Shown here: one piece after another, positions 35,860-43,330 of the stretch
How positions within the stretch are numbered: position 1 is the first letter of the stretch
Layout: each line of letters begins with the position of its first letter
NCBI RefSeq assembly: GCF_900129325.1
Contig: NZ_FQUP01000007.1
Location: forward strand, 126,501 to 190,500
Direction of reading: 5' to 3'
Length of the DNA stretch: 64,000 bases
Origin: Kaistia soli DSM 19436
GTDB lineage: Bacteria; Pseudomonadota; Alphaproteobacteria; Rhizobiales; Kaistiaceae
Position numbers and translations under genes: made by a program
The notes under the pieces: model-generated
Seen by the model: only the letters and a program-made list of their open reading frames with translations
Databases searched by the model: none
What the model was told of the DNA's origin: nothing

Positions 35860-36819
35860 ATGTCTCGCCCGATCTATGCCGACCCGGTGCATGACGGCGC
35901 CGCCGACCCGGTCGTGGTGCAACGCGCCGGCACCGATGAATGGTGGATGTTCTACACCAACCGCCGCGCCGACCTCGGCGGGGAGGGGGCTGGCTGGATC
36001 CATGGCAGCGCGATCGGCTACGCCGTTTCGACGGACGGCGGACGCAACTGGGACTATCGCGGCACGGTCGAGGGGCTCGACGATCCCGCGGATGCCGGCC
36101 TCAACACCCATTGGGCGCCTGAAGTCATCCGCGCTGGCGATCGCTATCACATGTATCTCAGCTACATGCCGGGAACGGGCGAAGGCGCTACCGAGCCCGA
36201 TCGCCGCATCGTGCATTTCACGAGCCCCGATCTCGTCGCATGGACGCGCCAGGGCGTCCTGCCGCGCAGTTCGCACAATGTCATCGATGCCGCCGTGGCG
36301 CGCACGCCAGACGGGCTCTACCGCCTCTGGTACAAGGACGAGGCGCAGGGCTCGAGCACCTGGTCGCTGACCAGCCCCGATCTTTATGACTGGACGATGG
36401 AGGGGCAGGTTCTGCCCGGCTCGCCAGACGCGCCGCCGCATGAGGGTCCGAACGTCTTCTTCCTGTCCGGCTTTTGGTGGCTGATCGTCGATGAATGGCG
36501 CGGCCAGGGCGTCTATCGTTCCGATGACGCCATCAACTGGCGGCGCCAGGGCCTGATCCTGGCCGAGCCGGGCTTGGACCCGGACGACAGGCGCTTTGCG
36601 CGGCACGGCGACGTGGTCACGCAGGGCGACTGGGCGGCGTTGTTCTATTTCACCCATCCGCACTGGGCCGAGACGGAGACGCCGGTGCCGGTGACCTTCG
36701 AGGAGCGGCGCACGGTGATCCATGTCGCGCGGCTCCATGTCGAGGACGGCCGGCTGCTGGCGACGCGCGACATCGACGGCGTGACCCTCGATCAGGCTCT
36801 CGGCGAAGGGGCCTGTTGA
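35860..36819 (+). CDS. GH43/GH32-like beta-propeller protein
   Basis: 319 residues. Repeated propeller-like blades are visible: ADPVVVQRAGTDEWWMFYTNRR, TDGGRNWDYRG, HWAPEVIRAGDRYHMYLSYM, LYRLWYKDEAQGSSTWSLTSPDLYDW and FWWLIVDEWRGQGVYRSDDAINWRRQG. The Asp of the first blade and Glu of the second fit GH43-type catalytic positions. It has no signal peptide, so it would act in the cytoplasm on a small glycoside. It starts 9 bases after the methyltransferase. Confidence 0.72.
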   Translation: MSRPIYADPVHDGAADPVVVQRAGTDEWWMFYTNRRADLGGEGAGWIHGSAIGYAVSTDGGRNWDYRGTVEGLDDPADAGLNTHWAPEVIRAGDRYHMYLSYMPGTGEGATEPDRRIVHFTSPDLVAWTRQGVLPRSSHNVIDAAVARTPDGLYRLWYKDEAQGSSTWSLTSPDLYDWTMEGQVLPGSPDAPPHEGPNVFFLSGFWWLIVDEWRGQGVYRSDDAINWRRQGLILAEPGLDPDDRRFARHGDVVTQGDWAALFYFTHPHWAETETPVPVTFEERRTVIHVARLHVEDGRLLATRDIDGVTLDQALGEGAC

Positions 36820-36847
36820 GCGGCTGGGGGCGAAACGCGCATCGCTC

Positions 36848-36877
36848 TTGACAGCACTTTGCCGCCCTCCCTATAAG
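36848..36877 (+). promoter_or_regulatory. Sigma-70-type promoter of the tRNA-Met gene
   Basis: TTGACA at 36848-36853, a 17-base spacer, then CTATAA at 36871-36876. It lies 33 bases upstream of the mature tRNA start. This is the best housekeeping promoter match noticed in the host part of the window. Confidence 0.8.
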
Positions 36878-36909
36878 CGCGGCACCAATGTTCGCCCATG
36901 GCGACGTGT

Positions 36910-36986
36910 GGCGGGGTAGCTCAGCTGGTTAGAGCAGCGGAATCATAATCCGCGTGTCGGGGGTTCAAGTCCCTCTCCCGCTACCA
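36910..36986 (+). tRNA. tRNA-Met (anticodon CAT), prophage attachment site
   Basis: 77 nucleotides with genomic CCA. The acceptor stem pairs GGCGGGG with TCCCGCT (two G-T pairs), D arm GCTC/GAGC, anticodon stem GCGGA/TCCGC with loop ATCATAA, T arm GGGGG/CCCTC-type with TTCAAGT. CAT in a non-initiator body means elongator Met; an Ile2 tRNA read as ATA after lysidine modification cannot be fully excluded. Phage DNA begins at its 3' end, and the recombinase stop codon lies at 36965-36967 inside it. Confidence 0.95.
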
Positions 36987-38566
36987 CCATTCCCCCCCTG
37001 ATGCTTTGCCGCCGGGTTTGTGAGGCTGGCGAGATGTCCGGCAACAGATATTTCGATGTCCCCGGTGCCGGCCTGGGGTGGATGCACCGTGACGGTTTCG
37101 ATCATATCGCGCAGCGCGGACTTCGACTCTGCTTCCAGGGTGCCGTCACCTTCGGCGATTGCCTGCTCCAGGCGGCTCAGTTTGCGGCGATAGTCCGCGA
37201 CGGTTCCTGAGTGAAGAGCAACGATATTCGGGGGCTCGTCCGTGGCAGCGAGGTCCGCTGCAGCTCGCTCCCGTTCAGCACGCATGGCAGGCAGCCGCTG
37301 AACGGCGTCGGCCTCGCTGATGACGCCGCGGATGGCGAGGTCCGTCATTCTCTGCAGGTCCGAGTCGATTCGTGAAAGTGTCCGCTCGCAGTCGGATCTC
37401 GATCGGATCGTCGCAGCAGCAAGGCGCTGCCGCTCGTCATTGTAGACGCTCACGTACCATCTGATGGCCTTATCGTCGGCGAGTTGCTCGCGCAAGCCGC
37501 CTACAACGGCGCGCTCAATCCGGCCGAGAGGGTAGGGGCGTCGGTTGCTGCAAGCGTCGGCTTCCTTGGCGCGCGTGCACATGATCCGTATGCCGCCCGT
37601 CGTTCGATCCTTCACGGACATGCCGGCGCCGCAGCAGCCGCAGCGCAGAAGGCCCGACAGAAGGTGTCGCGCCTTCCGGTGGAGATGAGGGCGCTCGCCG
37701 CCTCGGGACGCCTTCCGGTTGTTGGCAGCATCGAAGGTCGCTTTGTCGATGATGGCGAGGTGTGGCGCTTCAGCCCTCTGCCAATCCGCCTCCGCATTGA
37801 CCCGCGAGATTCGGCGCCCAGTGTCAGGATCCTTCACCATGCGAACGCGGTTCCAGACGATCTCGCCCGCATAAAGCGGATTCAGGATGATCCCGTGACC
37901 GCGCTGCCGATTGCCGTTGATCGTCGATGCGGCCCAGTAGTTGCCGCGCGGCGGCGGCACGCCCTGCTGATTGAGGATGGACGCGATCTGCCGAGGGGAA
38001 TGTCCCTCGAGATAGAGCGTGAAGATGCGGCGAACGATGATGGCTTCATCTGGCACGATCTCGAGTCGGCCCGGTTCACCAGGCACCGCGTGGTAGCCAT
38101 AGGCGCGGCCTCCGGCGTGCCGGCCGCTGCGGACAACGCCAGCCATGCCACGTCGCGTCTTTGCGGCCAGGTTCTTGAGGAACATGGCCGACATCGTGCC
38201 CTTGAGGCCGACATGCATGTCGGAAATCTCGCCGTCGGCGACGGTCCACAGCTTGAGGCCGAGAAAGCCCATGCGCTCGTGCAAGCGGGCGATGTCGCCC
38301 AGATTGCGACTGAAGCGGTCCATATCTTCGGCCAGGACGATCTCAAATCCGCCCTCAAAGGCGAGGCCCAGCATGCGCGCATAGTCAGGGCGGCCATGCA
38401 CGGAAGAGCCGGACGCCGCCCGATCGGCGAAGACGGCAGCGACGTGCCAGCCATGCCGATCGGCGTAGGTTCGGCAGAGTGCAATCTGATCGTCGACGCT
38501 ATGGTCGCTCTGCAGGTCGCTGGAGAACCGGGCGTAGATCGCCGCTCTGGTCATCTGGTCGTCCAT
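36965..38566 (-). CDS. Large serine recombinase (phage integrase)
   Basis: 533 residues from ATG 38566, or 529 from ATG 38554. Resolvase catalytic domain (AIYARFSSDLQ with the nucleophile Ser; DMDRFSRNL), recombinase domain (LEGHSPRQIASILNQQGV), zinc ribbon with Cys pairs (LLRCGCCGAGM, then CTRAKEADACSNRR), and a Glu/Arg-rich coiled coil near the C-terminus. It integrates and excises the phage without host factors. The final codons (GSGRGT) and the stop are made of tRNA-Met sequence, so the att crossover is probably at or near the gene end. Serine integrases seldom use tRNA genes. Confidence 0.92.
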   Translation of the reverse strand: MDDQMTRAAIYARFSSDLQSDHSVDDQIALCRTYADRHGWHVAAVFADRAASGSSVHGRPDYARMLGLAFEGGFEIVLAEDMDRFSRNLGDIARLHERMGFLGLKLWTVADGEISDMHVGLKGTMSAMFLKNLAAKTRRGMAGVVRSGRHAGGRAYGYHAVPGEPGRLEIVPDEAIIVRRIFTLYLEGHSPRQIASILNQQGVPPPRGNYWAASTINGNRQRGHGIILNPLYAGEIVWNRVRMVKDPDTGRRISRVNAEADWQRAEAPHLAIIDKATFDAANNRKASRGGERPHLHRKARHLLSGLLRCGCCGAGMSVKDRTTGGIRIMCTRAKEADACSNRRPYPLGRIERAVVGGLREQLADDKAIRWYVSVYNDERQRLAAATIRSRSDCERTLSRIDSDLQRMTDLAIRGVISEADAVQRLPAMRAERERAAADLAATDEPPNIVALHSGTVADYRRKLSRLEQAIAEGDGTLEAESKSALRDMIETVTVHPPQAGTGDIEISVAGHLASLTNPAAKHQGGNGGSGRGT

Positions 38567-38757
38567 TCGGGTTTCGAGCGATGGCGGCGCGATGATCGCG
38601 ACGCGCGGCTTCGCGCGCAAGGGCGGCAATCAGGCGGGCAACACCCTGATCTATGCCGGCCGGGGGTGAGAGGTGGCTGGAGATTGCATTCATTGCCGCA
38701 GTCCATCGCTGGCCAATCGATGCCGCTCGGCGGCTTCCGGTACCGATGCGCCCATGG

Positions 38758-38961
38758 CTATGCCATCGCCTCTTTCATGGTGCGGCCGGTGGCGAGATGG
38801 ACTTCGCGGAACAGCCCCTTGCCCTGTGCGCCGACCTTCCTGGCCGGGACGCAGTTCGGAAAGCGGATGCCGACCAAGGCCGAGACTTCGCGATCCCCGA
38901 ACCCGAAACTTGCAAGGTCTGATGACGTCGAGCCCGTGGGGCTGGGAACGTAGAGCCACAT
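38758..38961 (-). CDS. Hypothetical phage protein
   Basis: 67 residues from ATG 38961, with GGAG 11 bases upstream. No known domain is recognised; the sequence is mixed polar with no membrane helix. An alternative 91-codon frame (38690-38965) overlaps it, so the choice is uncertain. It lies between the HNH and recombinase genes in the leftward operon. Confidence 0.35.
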   Translation of the reverse strand: MWLYVPSPTGSTSSDLASFGFGDREVSALVGIRFPNCVPARKVGAQGKGLFREVHLATGRTMKEAMA

Positions 38962-39017
38962 TCACTTGGCTCTCCGTGTAGCGCCGCAGAGCAGATCGGC
39001 AGCGAGGATCTTGGGTG

Positions 39018-39401
39018 TCACACTGCTGCCTCCCTCGCCGTGCGGGCGCGCTTTTGGAAGCCGCGCCCAGGTATCGGCTTGCCTTTCGGATAGATGCCGA
39101 GGTGCTTCGCGCGGATCCGTGCGACCTTGGACTTGATCGCGACGTCTCCGGCGGTCTTCTCGCGATGCTTGTCGCGTAGGGCGGGAGCGAGGTTGCTTTC
39201 CCGGTTCTCGCCGCCGTTGATCAGCGCAACGACATGATCGCAATCCCATGCTTCGCCTGGAGCGATCTTGCGGCCCGAGATGTGGCAGACGCCGCCATGT
39301 GCCAGGAAGACCCGCGCCCTAACCCGAGCCGGGATCGGGCTGTCGGGCGTGGCACCGATCCACTCGGATATCCGACGGCCAGCAATCGCTCCGGCCCTCA
39401 C
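39018..39401 (-). CDS. HNH endonuclease
   Basis: 127 residues from a GTG start overlapping the RecT stop (GTGA). The HNH core reads CHISGRKIAPGEAWDCDHVVALINGGENRESNLAPALRDKHREKTAGD in pieces: a Cys-x-x-Ser-Gly first turn, the catalytic DCDHVVAL and the NLAP Asn, then the final His in KHREKT. A basic C-terminal tail follows. In phages such proteins cut DNA during packaging or recombination; here it sits with RecT and exonuclease, so a recombination role is more likely. Confidence 0.85.
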   Translation of the reverse strand: MRAGAIAGRRISEWIGATPDSPIPARVRARVFLAHGGVCHISGRKIAPGEAWDCDHVVALINGGENRESNLAPALRDKHREKTAGDVAIKSKVARIRAKHLGIYPKGKPIPGRGFQKRARTAREAAV

Positions 39402-40582
39402 GTCAGCAGCCCCTCGATCCGAGCATCGGCGTCTTCGACGCTCATCTCGCCAACGACGCGCTTTGTCTCGATGGCATAGATCGCCTGCACCGCGGCGTGC
39501 CCCGGGGTGTTCTCCGCATAGCGACGGCCGGGGTTCTCCTTGCCGAACTTCTCGCGCAGGGCGAGGAGGTCCTTCGGTGATTGCCCAGGGCGGAGCGCGG
39601 TGGCGAACCTGCCGAGGAACGCCCGATCATCAGCGGAGAGAGATGCCATAGGGGCAGCAGATGGCTCTCTCTCCGCTCTTCCATCCTCGCCGGTGGGAGG
39701 CTCGGATAGGTTCGGTTGGGTTGCGGCGGTGGACTTACTGTCTCGGTCCTGCCCCGCCCCGGAAGCCCCTGCCTCGGGGGCTTCCTGATCCGATTCCTTT
39801 CCGGTCGCGGGGCTTGTTGCCGCGGGGGCGGTGGCTTGATCCGCGCCGGGCGACGTAGGGGCTTCGGTGTTGGTCTTGCTCCCCGTGACGGCCGCAGCGA
39901 TTTCCGTCTCGACACGCGCCGATGAGAACCCGCCTTCGCCCTTGGTTGCGGCGAGGCGCTCGGCCATGTTGGACGGCGTCACGTCGCGAGCGCGGTCAGC
40001 TCGGTACTCTTCCAGCTCGTCGGGGGCATAAACGCCGAGGAGAACCTCCGGCGTGTAGCGGCGAGCCCACGACCGGATGCTGTAGTAGCCGAGCTGCTGC
40101 TGGGGGTCAGTCTTCCAGAGCGGCGAGTTCTTCGTCTTGATGTCGCCTTCGCGCGGGCTGACATAGACCTTCACCGAGCCATCGAGCATTTCGCACGTCA
40201 CCGTGCAGACGAGATCCGCTCCGGCACCGGAGAAGGCATAATCAGGCCGGCGCTTGATCGGTGCGCGGGTGTAGACGACGGCCGCGATGAGCTGCGCCTC
40301 ATAGGCGATCATGTCGTTGACGCTGTAGGCCTTCGCCGCGACCGCGAACGGGTCCATTTCCCAGCGAAGCGCCTGCATCGTCACGGCCATGCATGCGCCG
40401 GGGTTTCCGCGCAGGTGCTTGGGGATCGCGTGCTGCGACCGGGACATGAGATCGGCGAAGGCGACGACGTCGCCGAAGGTCTGAGGCAGCAGCATGCCGC
40501 CGCCGCCGACTGACGCGATCTCGATAGTCTTGTAGGATTGGATCGGCTCGCGCGCCGGCGTCGTCGTGGCGATGTCGGTCAC
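39398..40582 (-). CDS. RecT-like single-strand annealing protein
   Basis: 394 residues from GTG 40582, with AGGAG upstream. The N-terminal 220 residues are the RecT core (MAVTMQALRWEMDPFAVAAKAYSV, YSIRSWARRYTPEVLLGVYAPDE). A long Ala/Pro/Glu/Ser-rich linker of about 110 residues follows, then a helical C-terminal domain (LSADDRAFLGRFATALRPGQS). The tail is unusual compared with 270-residue RecT proteins. It anneals complementary strands after exonuclease resection. It overlaps the exonuclease and HNH genes. Confidence 0.85.
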   Translation of the reverse strand: MTDIATTTPAREPIQSYKTIEIASVGGGGMLLPQTFGDVVAFADLMSRSQHAIPKHLRGNPGACMAVTMQALRWEMDPFAVAAKAYSVNDMIAYEAQLIAAVVYTRAPIKRRPDYAFSGAGADLVCTVTCEMLDGSVKVYVSPREGDIKTKNSPLWKTDPQQQLGYYSIRSWARRYTPEVLLGVYAPDELEEYRADRARDVTPSNMAERLAATKGEGGFSSARVETEIAAAVTGSKTNTEAPTSPGADQATAPAATSPATGKESDQEAPEAGASGAGQDRDSKSTAATQPNLSEPPTGEDGRAEREPSAAPMASLSADDRAFLGRFATALRPGQSPKDLLALREKFGKENPGRRYAENTPGHAAVQAIYAIETKRVVGEMSVEDADARIEGLLT

Positions 40583-41502
40583 GCTGCAATCTCCTGCTGA
40601 ATGAAGGCGCGGCGGTCCGCAGCACGGCGGCGCGCGAATTCGGAAAGTCCGATCGGGGCGAGATCGGAAAGGGAGCCGCCGGGGCCGGGCCAACGGCCGT
40701 TCTTGAGGCACTTGGCGAACAGCTGGAGCGCGGCGCGGAGGTCCGTCTCCGCTTCGGCAATGTCGTCGTGGCGGATCACGCGGATCTCGACGCAATGCGG
40801 CGGGCTCTTCTCAACAAAGACGAGCGCGAAGTCCGTCATGTCGATATCGAGGACAGCCTTCGCGGCCCACTTCACGAGCGCGGCCTGCATGTCGTACCGG
40901 CGATCGGAGACGGCGCGGGACAGGTCCTCTGGCGCTACGCTCGCGGCGGTTTTCAGGTCAGCGAAGTCGCCCGAGCTGGTCGGGATCGCATCGGGGCGGG
41001 CCTTCAGCCAGATGCCCGTTTCGGTATCCTGCCAGATGAGGCTTTGCTCGATTGCGCCATCGAGGATTCCGCGGGCGACCAGCGGATGCGCGGCTAGGCT
41101 GGCGTGCATGCCGCGGATGCTCTCGATCTCACCCGGCGACAAGACCGTCCGGCCGACTTCGATCTGAGCGGCCCGCCAAGCTTTCGCCGCGCCGGTCCTC
41201 CAGTCCTTCCAAGCGTCAGGCCGGATTGCGAAGAGGCGATCGAAGCCTTGTTCGCCCAACAGCAGGTGATGAGCTGCGCGGCCAAGGATCAGTTCATCCT
41301 TGTCGGCCGGTTCTGCACGGTCTGGATTGAGGCTGGACGTCGCCCAAAAGTGCGCGGGGCTTTTCGAGAAGATCTCGCGAAGCCCGCTCGAGGAAATGCT
41401 CGGCCCCTCGGTGCATTGCCCGTGATAGCGCTCGATATCGAGATCGGCGTAGCAGCCGGCGGTGTCGATAAGGCCGAGCGGCGCCTTGATCGCGTTGATC
41501 AT
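40579..41502 (-). CDS. RecE-like PD-(D/E)XK exonuclease
   Basis: 307 residues from ATG 41502, AAGGAAA upstream. The nuclease core is LILGRAAHHLLLGE (first conserved helix), ARPDAIPTSSGDFADLKTAAS giving the Asp and the D-x-K motif, and ALVKWAAKAVLDI with the following helix. It resembles the DUF3799/RecE C-terminal family. It should resect double-strand ends for the RecT protein encoded next in the operon (GTGA-type overlap). Confidence 0.85.
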   Translation of the reverse strand: MINAIKAPLGLIDTAGCYADLDIERYHGQCTEGPSISSSGLREIFSKSPAHFWATSSLNPDRAEPADKDELILGRAAHHLLLGEQGFDRLFAIRPDAWKDWRTGAAKAWRAAQIEVGRTVLSPGEIESIRGMHASLAAHPLVARGILDGAIEQSLIWQDTETGIWLKARPDAIPTSSGDFADLKTAASVAPEDLSRAVSDRRYDMQAALVKWAAKAVLDIDMTDFALVFVEKSPPHCVEIRVIRHDDIAEAETDLRAALQLFAKCLKNGRWPGPGGSLSDLAPIGLSEFARRRAADRRAFIQQEIAA

Positions 41503-41525
41503 GTCGGATTTCCTTGTGGGATCGC

Positions 41526-41681
41526 TCAGCGCCCGCCCGGGCGGCGCCAGTACTCGTCGTATTCGGACCTCTCGGCGCTTCGGCCGCCGAAGCTCCGGTG
41601 CGCCGCGATGGCGAGGCACGTGATGCAGGCGAGCGCGGTAAGCCCGATGCACAGCCAGAGGACGGCGTCGCCATGGTTCAT
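41526..41681 (-). CDS. Small single-pass membrane protein
   Basis: 51 residues; one transmembrane helix AVLWLCIGLTALACITCLAIA at the N-terminus and a basic/acidic tail ending WRRPGGR. Start ATG 41681 overlaps the previous stop (ATGA). A phage early-left gene of unknown role. Confidence 0.55.
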   Translation of the reverse strand: MNHGDAVLWLCIGLTALACITCLAIAAHRSFGGRSAERSEYDEYWRRPGGR

Positions 41682-42037
41682 GCTGTGACCCGACCTTCGA
41701 TGATGTCTTGGCCGAGCATGTCGAGATCGATGCCGCGCAGCTCGCGAAGCCATGTCATCAGCGCGCCAAGGATCAGCGCATGCGACCGCCTGGCATCGGG
41801 ATCGCTCCGCCCGGCGCGCTCGGCAAAATGGAACTCCTCGCCGATCGCCTCCTGCTGCGTGATCCAGCGCTCTAGGTCGGCGACGCGGCGACGATGGTTG
41901 TCGACCTTGACGAGCTTGCCGAAATAGGCGGCGAGCATCTCGTCTGCTGACTGGTCGCCGGTCGCGTTGATGGGCGGGGCGGCGAGGGGCGGACGGGACC
42001 CGCGATAGGCCCCGAGGGCCTCGGTGAGGTTCCGCAT
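41678..42037 (-). CDS. Hypothetical phage early protein
   Basis: 119 residues, soluble and helical, with the stretch KVDNHRRRVADLERWITQQEAI predicted as coiled coil. No family is recognised. The ATG (42035-42037) overlaps the stop of the gene before it in a TGATG, and its own stop overlaps the next start, so it is part of a tightly coupled early-left operon. Confidence 0.6.
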   Translation of the reverse strand: MRNLTEALGAYRGSRPPLAAPPINATGDQSADEMLAAYFGKLVKVDNHRRRVADLERWITQQEAIGEEFHFAERAGRSDPDARRSHALILGALMTWLRELRGIDLDMLGQDIIEGRVTA

Positions 42038-42216
42038 CACTGCACCCCATACCCGCCGGCGAAGGCGGCACAGAGCGCGATGGCGATCATCACCAGCGTG
42101 ATGATGCTGACGGTCTCGCGATAGTCATCAGGCGCGTCGACCGGGATGCGGAGCGCGATCAGAAGGCCGAAGAAACCGGAGAGGCCCGACAGGATGAGAT
42201 AAGCGAAGGTTAGCAT
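42037..42216 (-). CDS. Small two-helix membrane protein
   Basis: 59 residues with two membrane segments (MLTFAYLILSGLSGFFGLLIAL and IITLVMIAIALCAAFAGG) separated by a charged loop. Coupled by TGATG overlaps at both ends. Unknown role; its place in the early-left operon would suit a superinfection-exclusion or regulatory membrane peptide (inference). Confidence 0.55.
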   Translation of the reverse strand: MLTFAYLILSGLSGFFGLLIALRIPVDAPDDYRETVSIITLVMIAIALCAAFAGGYGVQ

Positions 42217-42431
42217 CACGCGGCCTCACGAGTTGCGGTTTCGCCGGTGACGGCAGGAAGCTTCTCGACGCGGAAGCCGAGTTCGGCGGCGAGCTGGCGG
42301 AAGTGCCGCTCGGCGCTCTTGTCGTGGAAAGCGACGCTGCCTTGGTCCGAGCTGGCATGAGCCATCAGGAGGGCCTCAGCCGTCGCATGGGCTTCGAGAT
42401 AGGCCCGATAGTGGGGGATGCTGTTCGCCAT
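42216..42431 (-). CDS. Hypothetical phage early protein
   Basis: 71 residues, soluble, helix-rich (RAYLEAHATAEALLMAH, SAERHFRQLAAELGFRVEKLP). No recognised domain. Both ends overlap neighbours by TGATG. Confidence 0.55.
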   Translation of the reverse strand: MANSIPHYRAYLEAHATAEALLMAHASSDQGSVAFHDKSAERHFRQLAAELGFRVEKLPAVTGETATREAA

Positions 42432-42745
42432 CACGCGGCCCTTCCTGCGAAGGAAAAGCGGGCATCAGGGTCGAGCGCGCCGCGGCCGATGAAGGCGACG
42501 TTCTCGCCCGCCATGACGGTCGAGACGAACGCCGCGTCCACCTCGGCCATGGACGAAATCTCGATACCTAGAGCGACGAACGCGCTGTTGCTGGACTGGA
42601 GGAGATCGACGCCGTTCACGAACACGGCCGTGACAGTCAGATCGAACTCGGCACCGGCCGAAACCTGAACCTCGAGCTCGGCTTCGACCTGCAGCACGAA
42701 CTTGCCGTGCTCGGTCATGTCTGCGGTGTAGTCGTATCGGGTCAT
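42431..42745 (-). CDS. First gene of the early-left operon, hypothetical
   Basis: 104 residues from ATG 42745, with AGGGGAA upstream. The sequence is acidic and beta-rich (GKFVLQVEAELEVQVSAGAEFDLTVTAVFVNG read in pieces) and has no known family. It begins 50 bases after the -10 of the operator-controlled leftward promoter, so it should be the first early-left product. Confidence 0.6.
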   Translation of the reverse strand: MTRYDYTADMTEHGKFVLQVEAELEVQVSAGAEFDLTVTAVFVNGVDLLQSSNSAFVALGIEISSMAEVDAAFVSTVMAGENVAFIGRGALDPDARFSFAGRAA

Positions 42746-42794
42746 CTCGGTTCCCCTCATCGCTGCGCCGTGGCGGCTGCGGTTGATGGGGATA

Positions 42795-42846
42795 GATGTA
42801 ATGGGCGATTGCCCATCAGTCAACTGTTAAATGGGCTATTGCCCAA
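42795..42846 (-). promoter_or_regulatory. Early-left promoter with two repressor operators
   Basis: Minus-strand -35 TTGACT (42818-42823), a 17-base spacer and -10 TACATC (42795-42800). The spacer consists of G plus the 16-base palindrome ATGGGCGATTGCCCAT (42801-42816 on the plus strand), identical to the site in the rightward promoter. A second site, ATGGGCTATTGCCCAA, lies at 42831-42846. Repressor binding would block the promoter directly. The binding is inferred from repeated palindromes near the repressor gene. Confidence 0.75.
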
Positions 42847-43330
42847 TATTTCGTCGATCGATATGTTCTCGCCATCCGCTACCCCTGCCGAGGCGCTTCA
42901 TGCGTCGGGGCTTACCCAGTGAGGGCGGATCGCGCGGGGCTCGAAAGTCCTACGGTGCGGCTGGGGAAACTGAGGACGGGCGTTTCGAGAGACCGCTCTG
43001 GCTTATGTCCCATCCCGGCTCCGGTCGTCAGGACAGGCCACGGAACCCCCAACCTCCAAGGGCTTCGGCTCATGGGGGTAGGGGGCTCTTTGGCCCGAAC
43101 CCTCCCACACCAATCGTCATGAACGAGAAGAGTCCTTATCTCTCAGGTGTCTGAGGTGTTTCAGGACTATGTAGGCGCAACACCATGTCAGCTCGCCTCC
43201 ATCCGCATCATCGGTTGCATGGTCGACCAGGTGTCGAAGCTGTGAAGGCGGCGGAATGGCCTCAATCCGCGACAGGCCAGCTTAGCGCTGGCGAGGCGCC
43301 GTAAACGACGCCTGACGGGCCGCTATCCCT
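42847..43330. other. Noncoding-looking stretch between early-left promoter and acyltransferase
   Basis: 484 bases. Short open frames exist but none shows codon bias or family similarity. Two hairpins stand at its right end: GCCAGC-TTA-GCGCTGGC near 43279-43295 and, on the minus strand, AGGCGTCG-TTTA-CGGCGCCT near 43294-43313; without T runs they are weak terminator candidates for the acyltransferase gene. The rest could hold a leader or small RNA, but nothing definite is seen. Confidence 0.4.

Noticed and set aside
37484-38953. 489-codon plus-strand frame opposite the recombinase
   Set aside because: Antisense shadow; the recombinase on the minus strand has all expected domains.
38690-38965. 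91-codon frame beside the HNH gene
   Set aside because: Overlaps a shorter frame with better start context; Arg/His/Pro-rich translation looks like a shadow.
42831-43154. 107-codon plus-strand frame after the early-left promoter
   Set aside because: Begins inside an operator, has no ribosome site and an unstructured Pro/Gly/Arg-rich translation.
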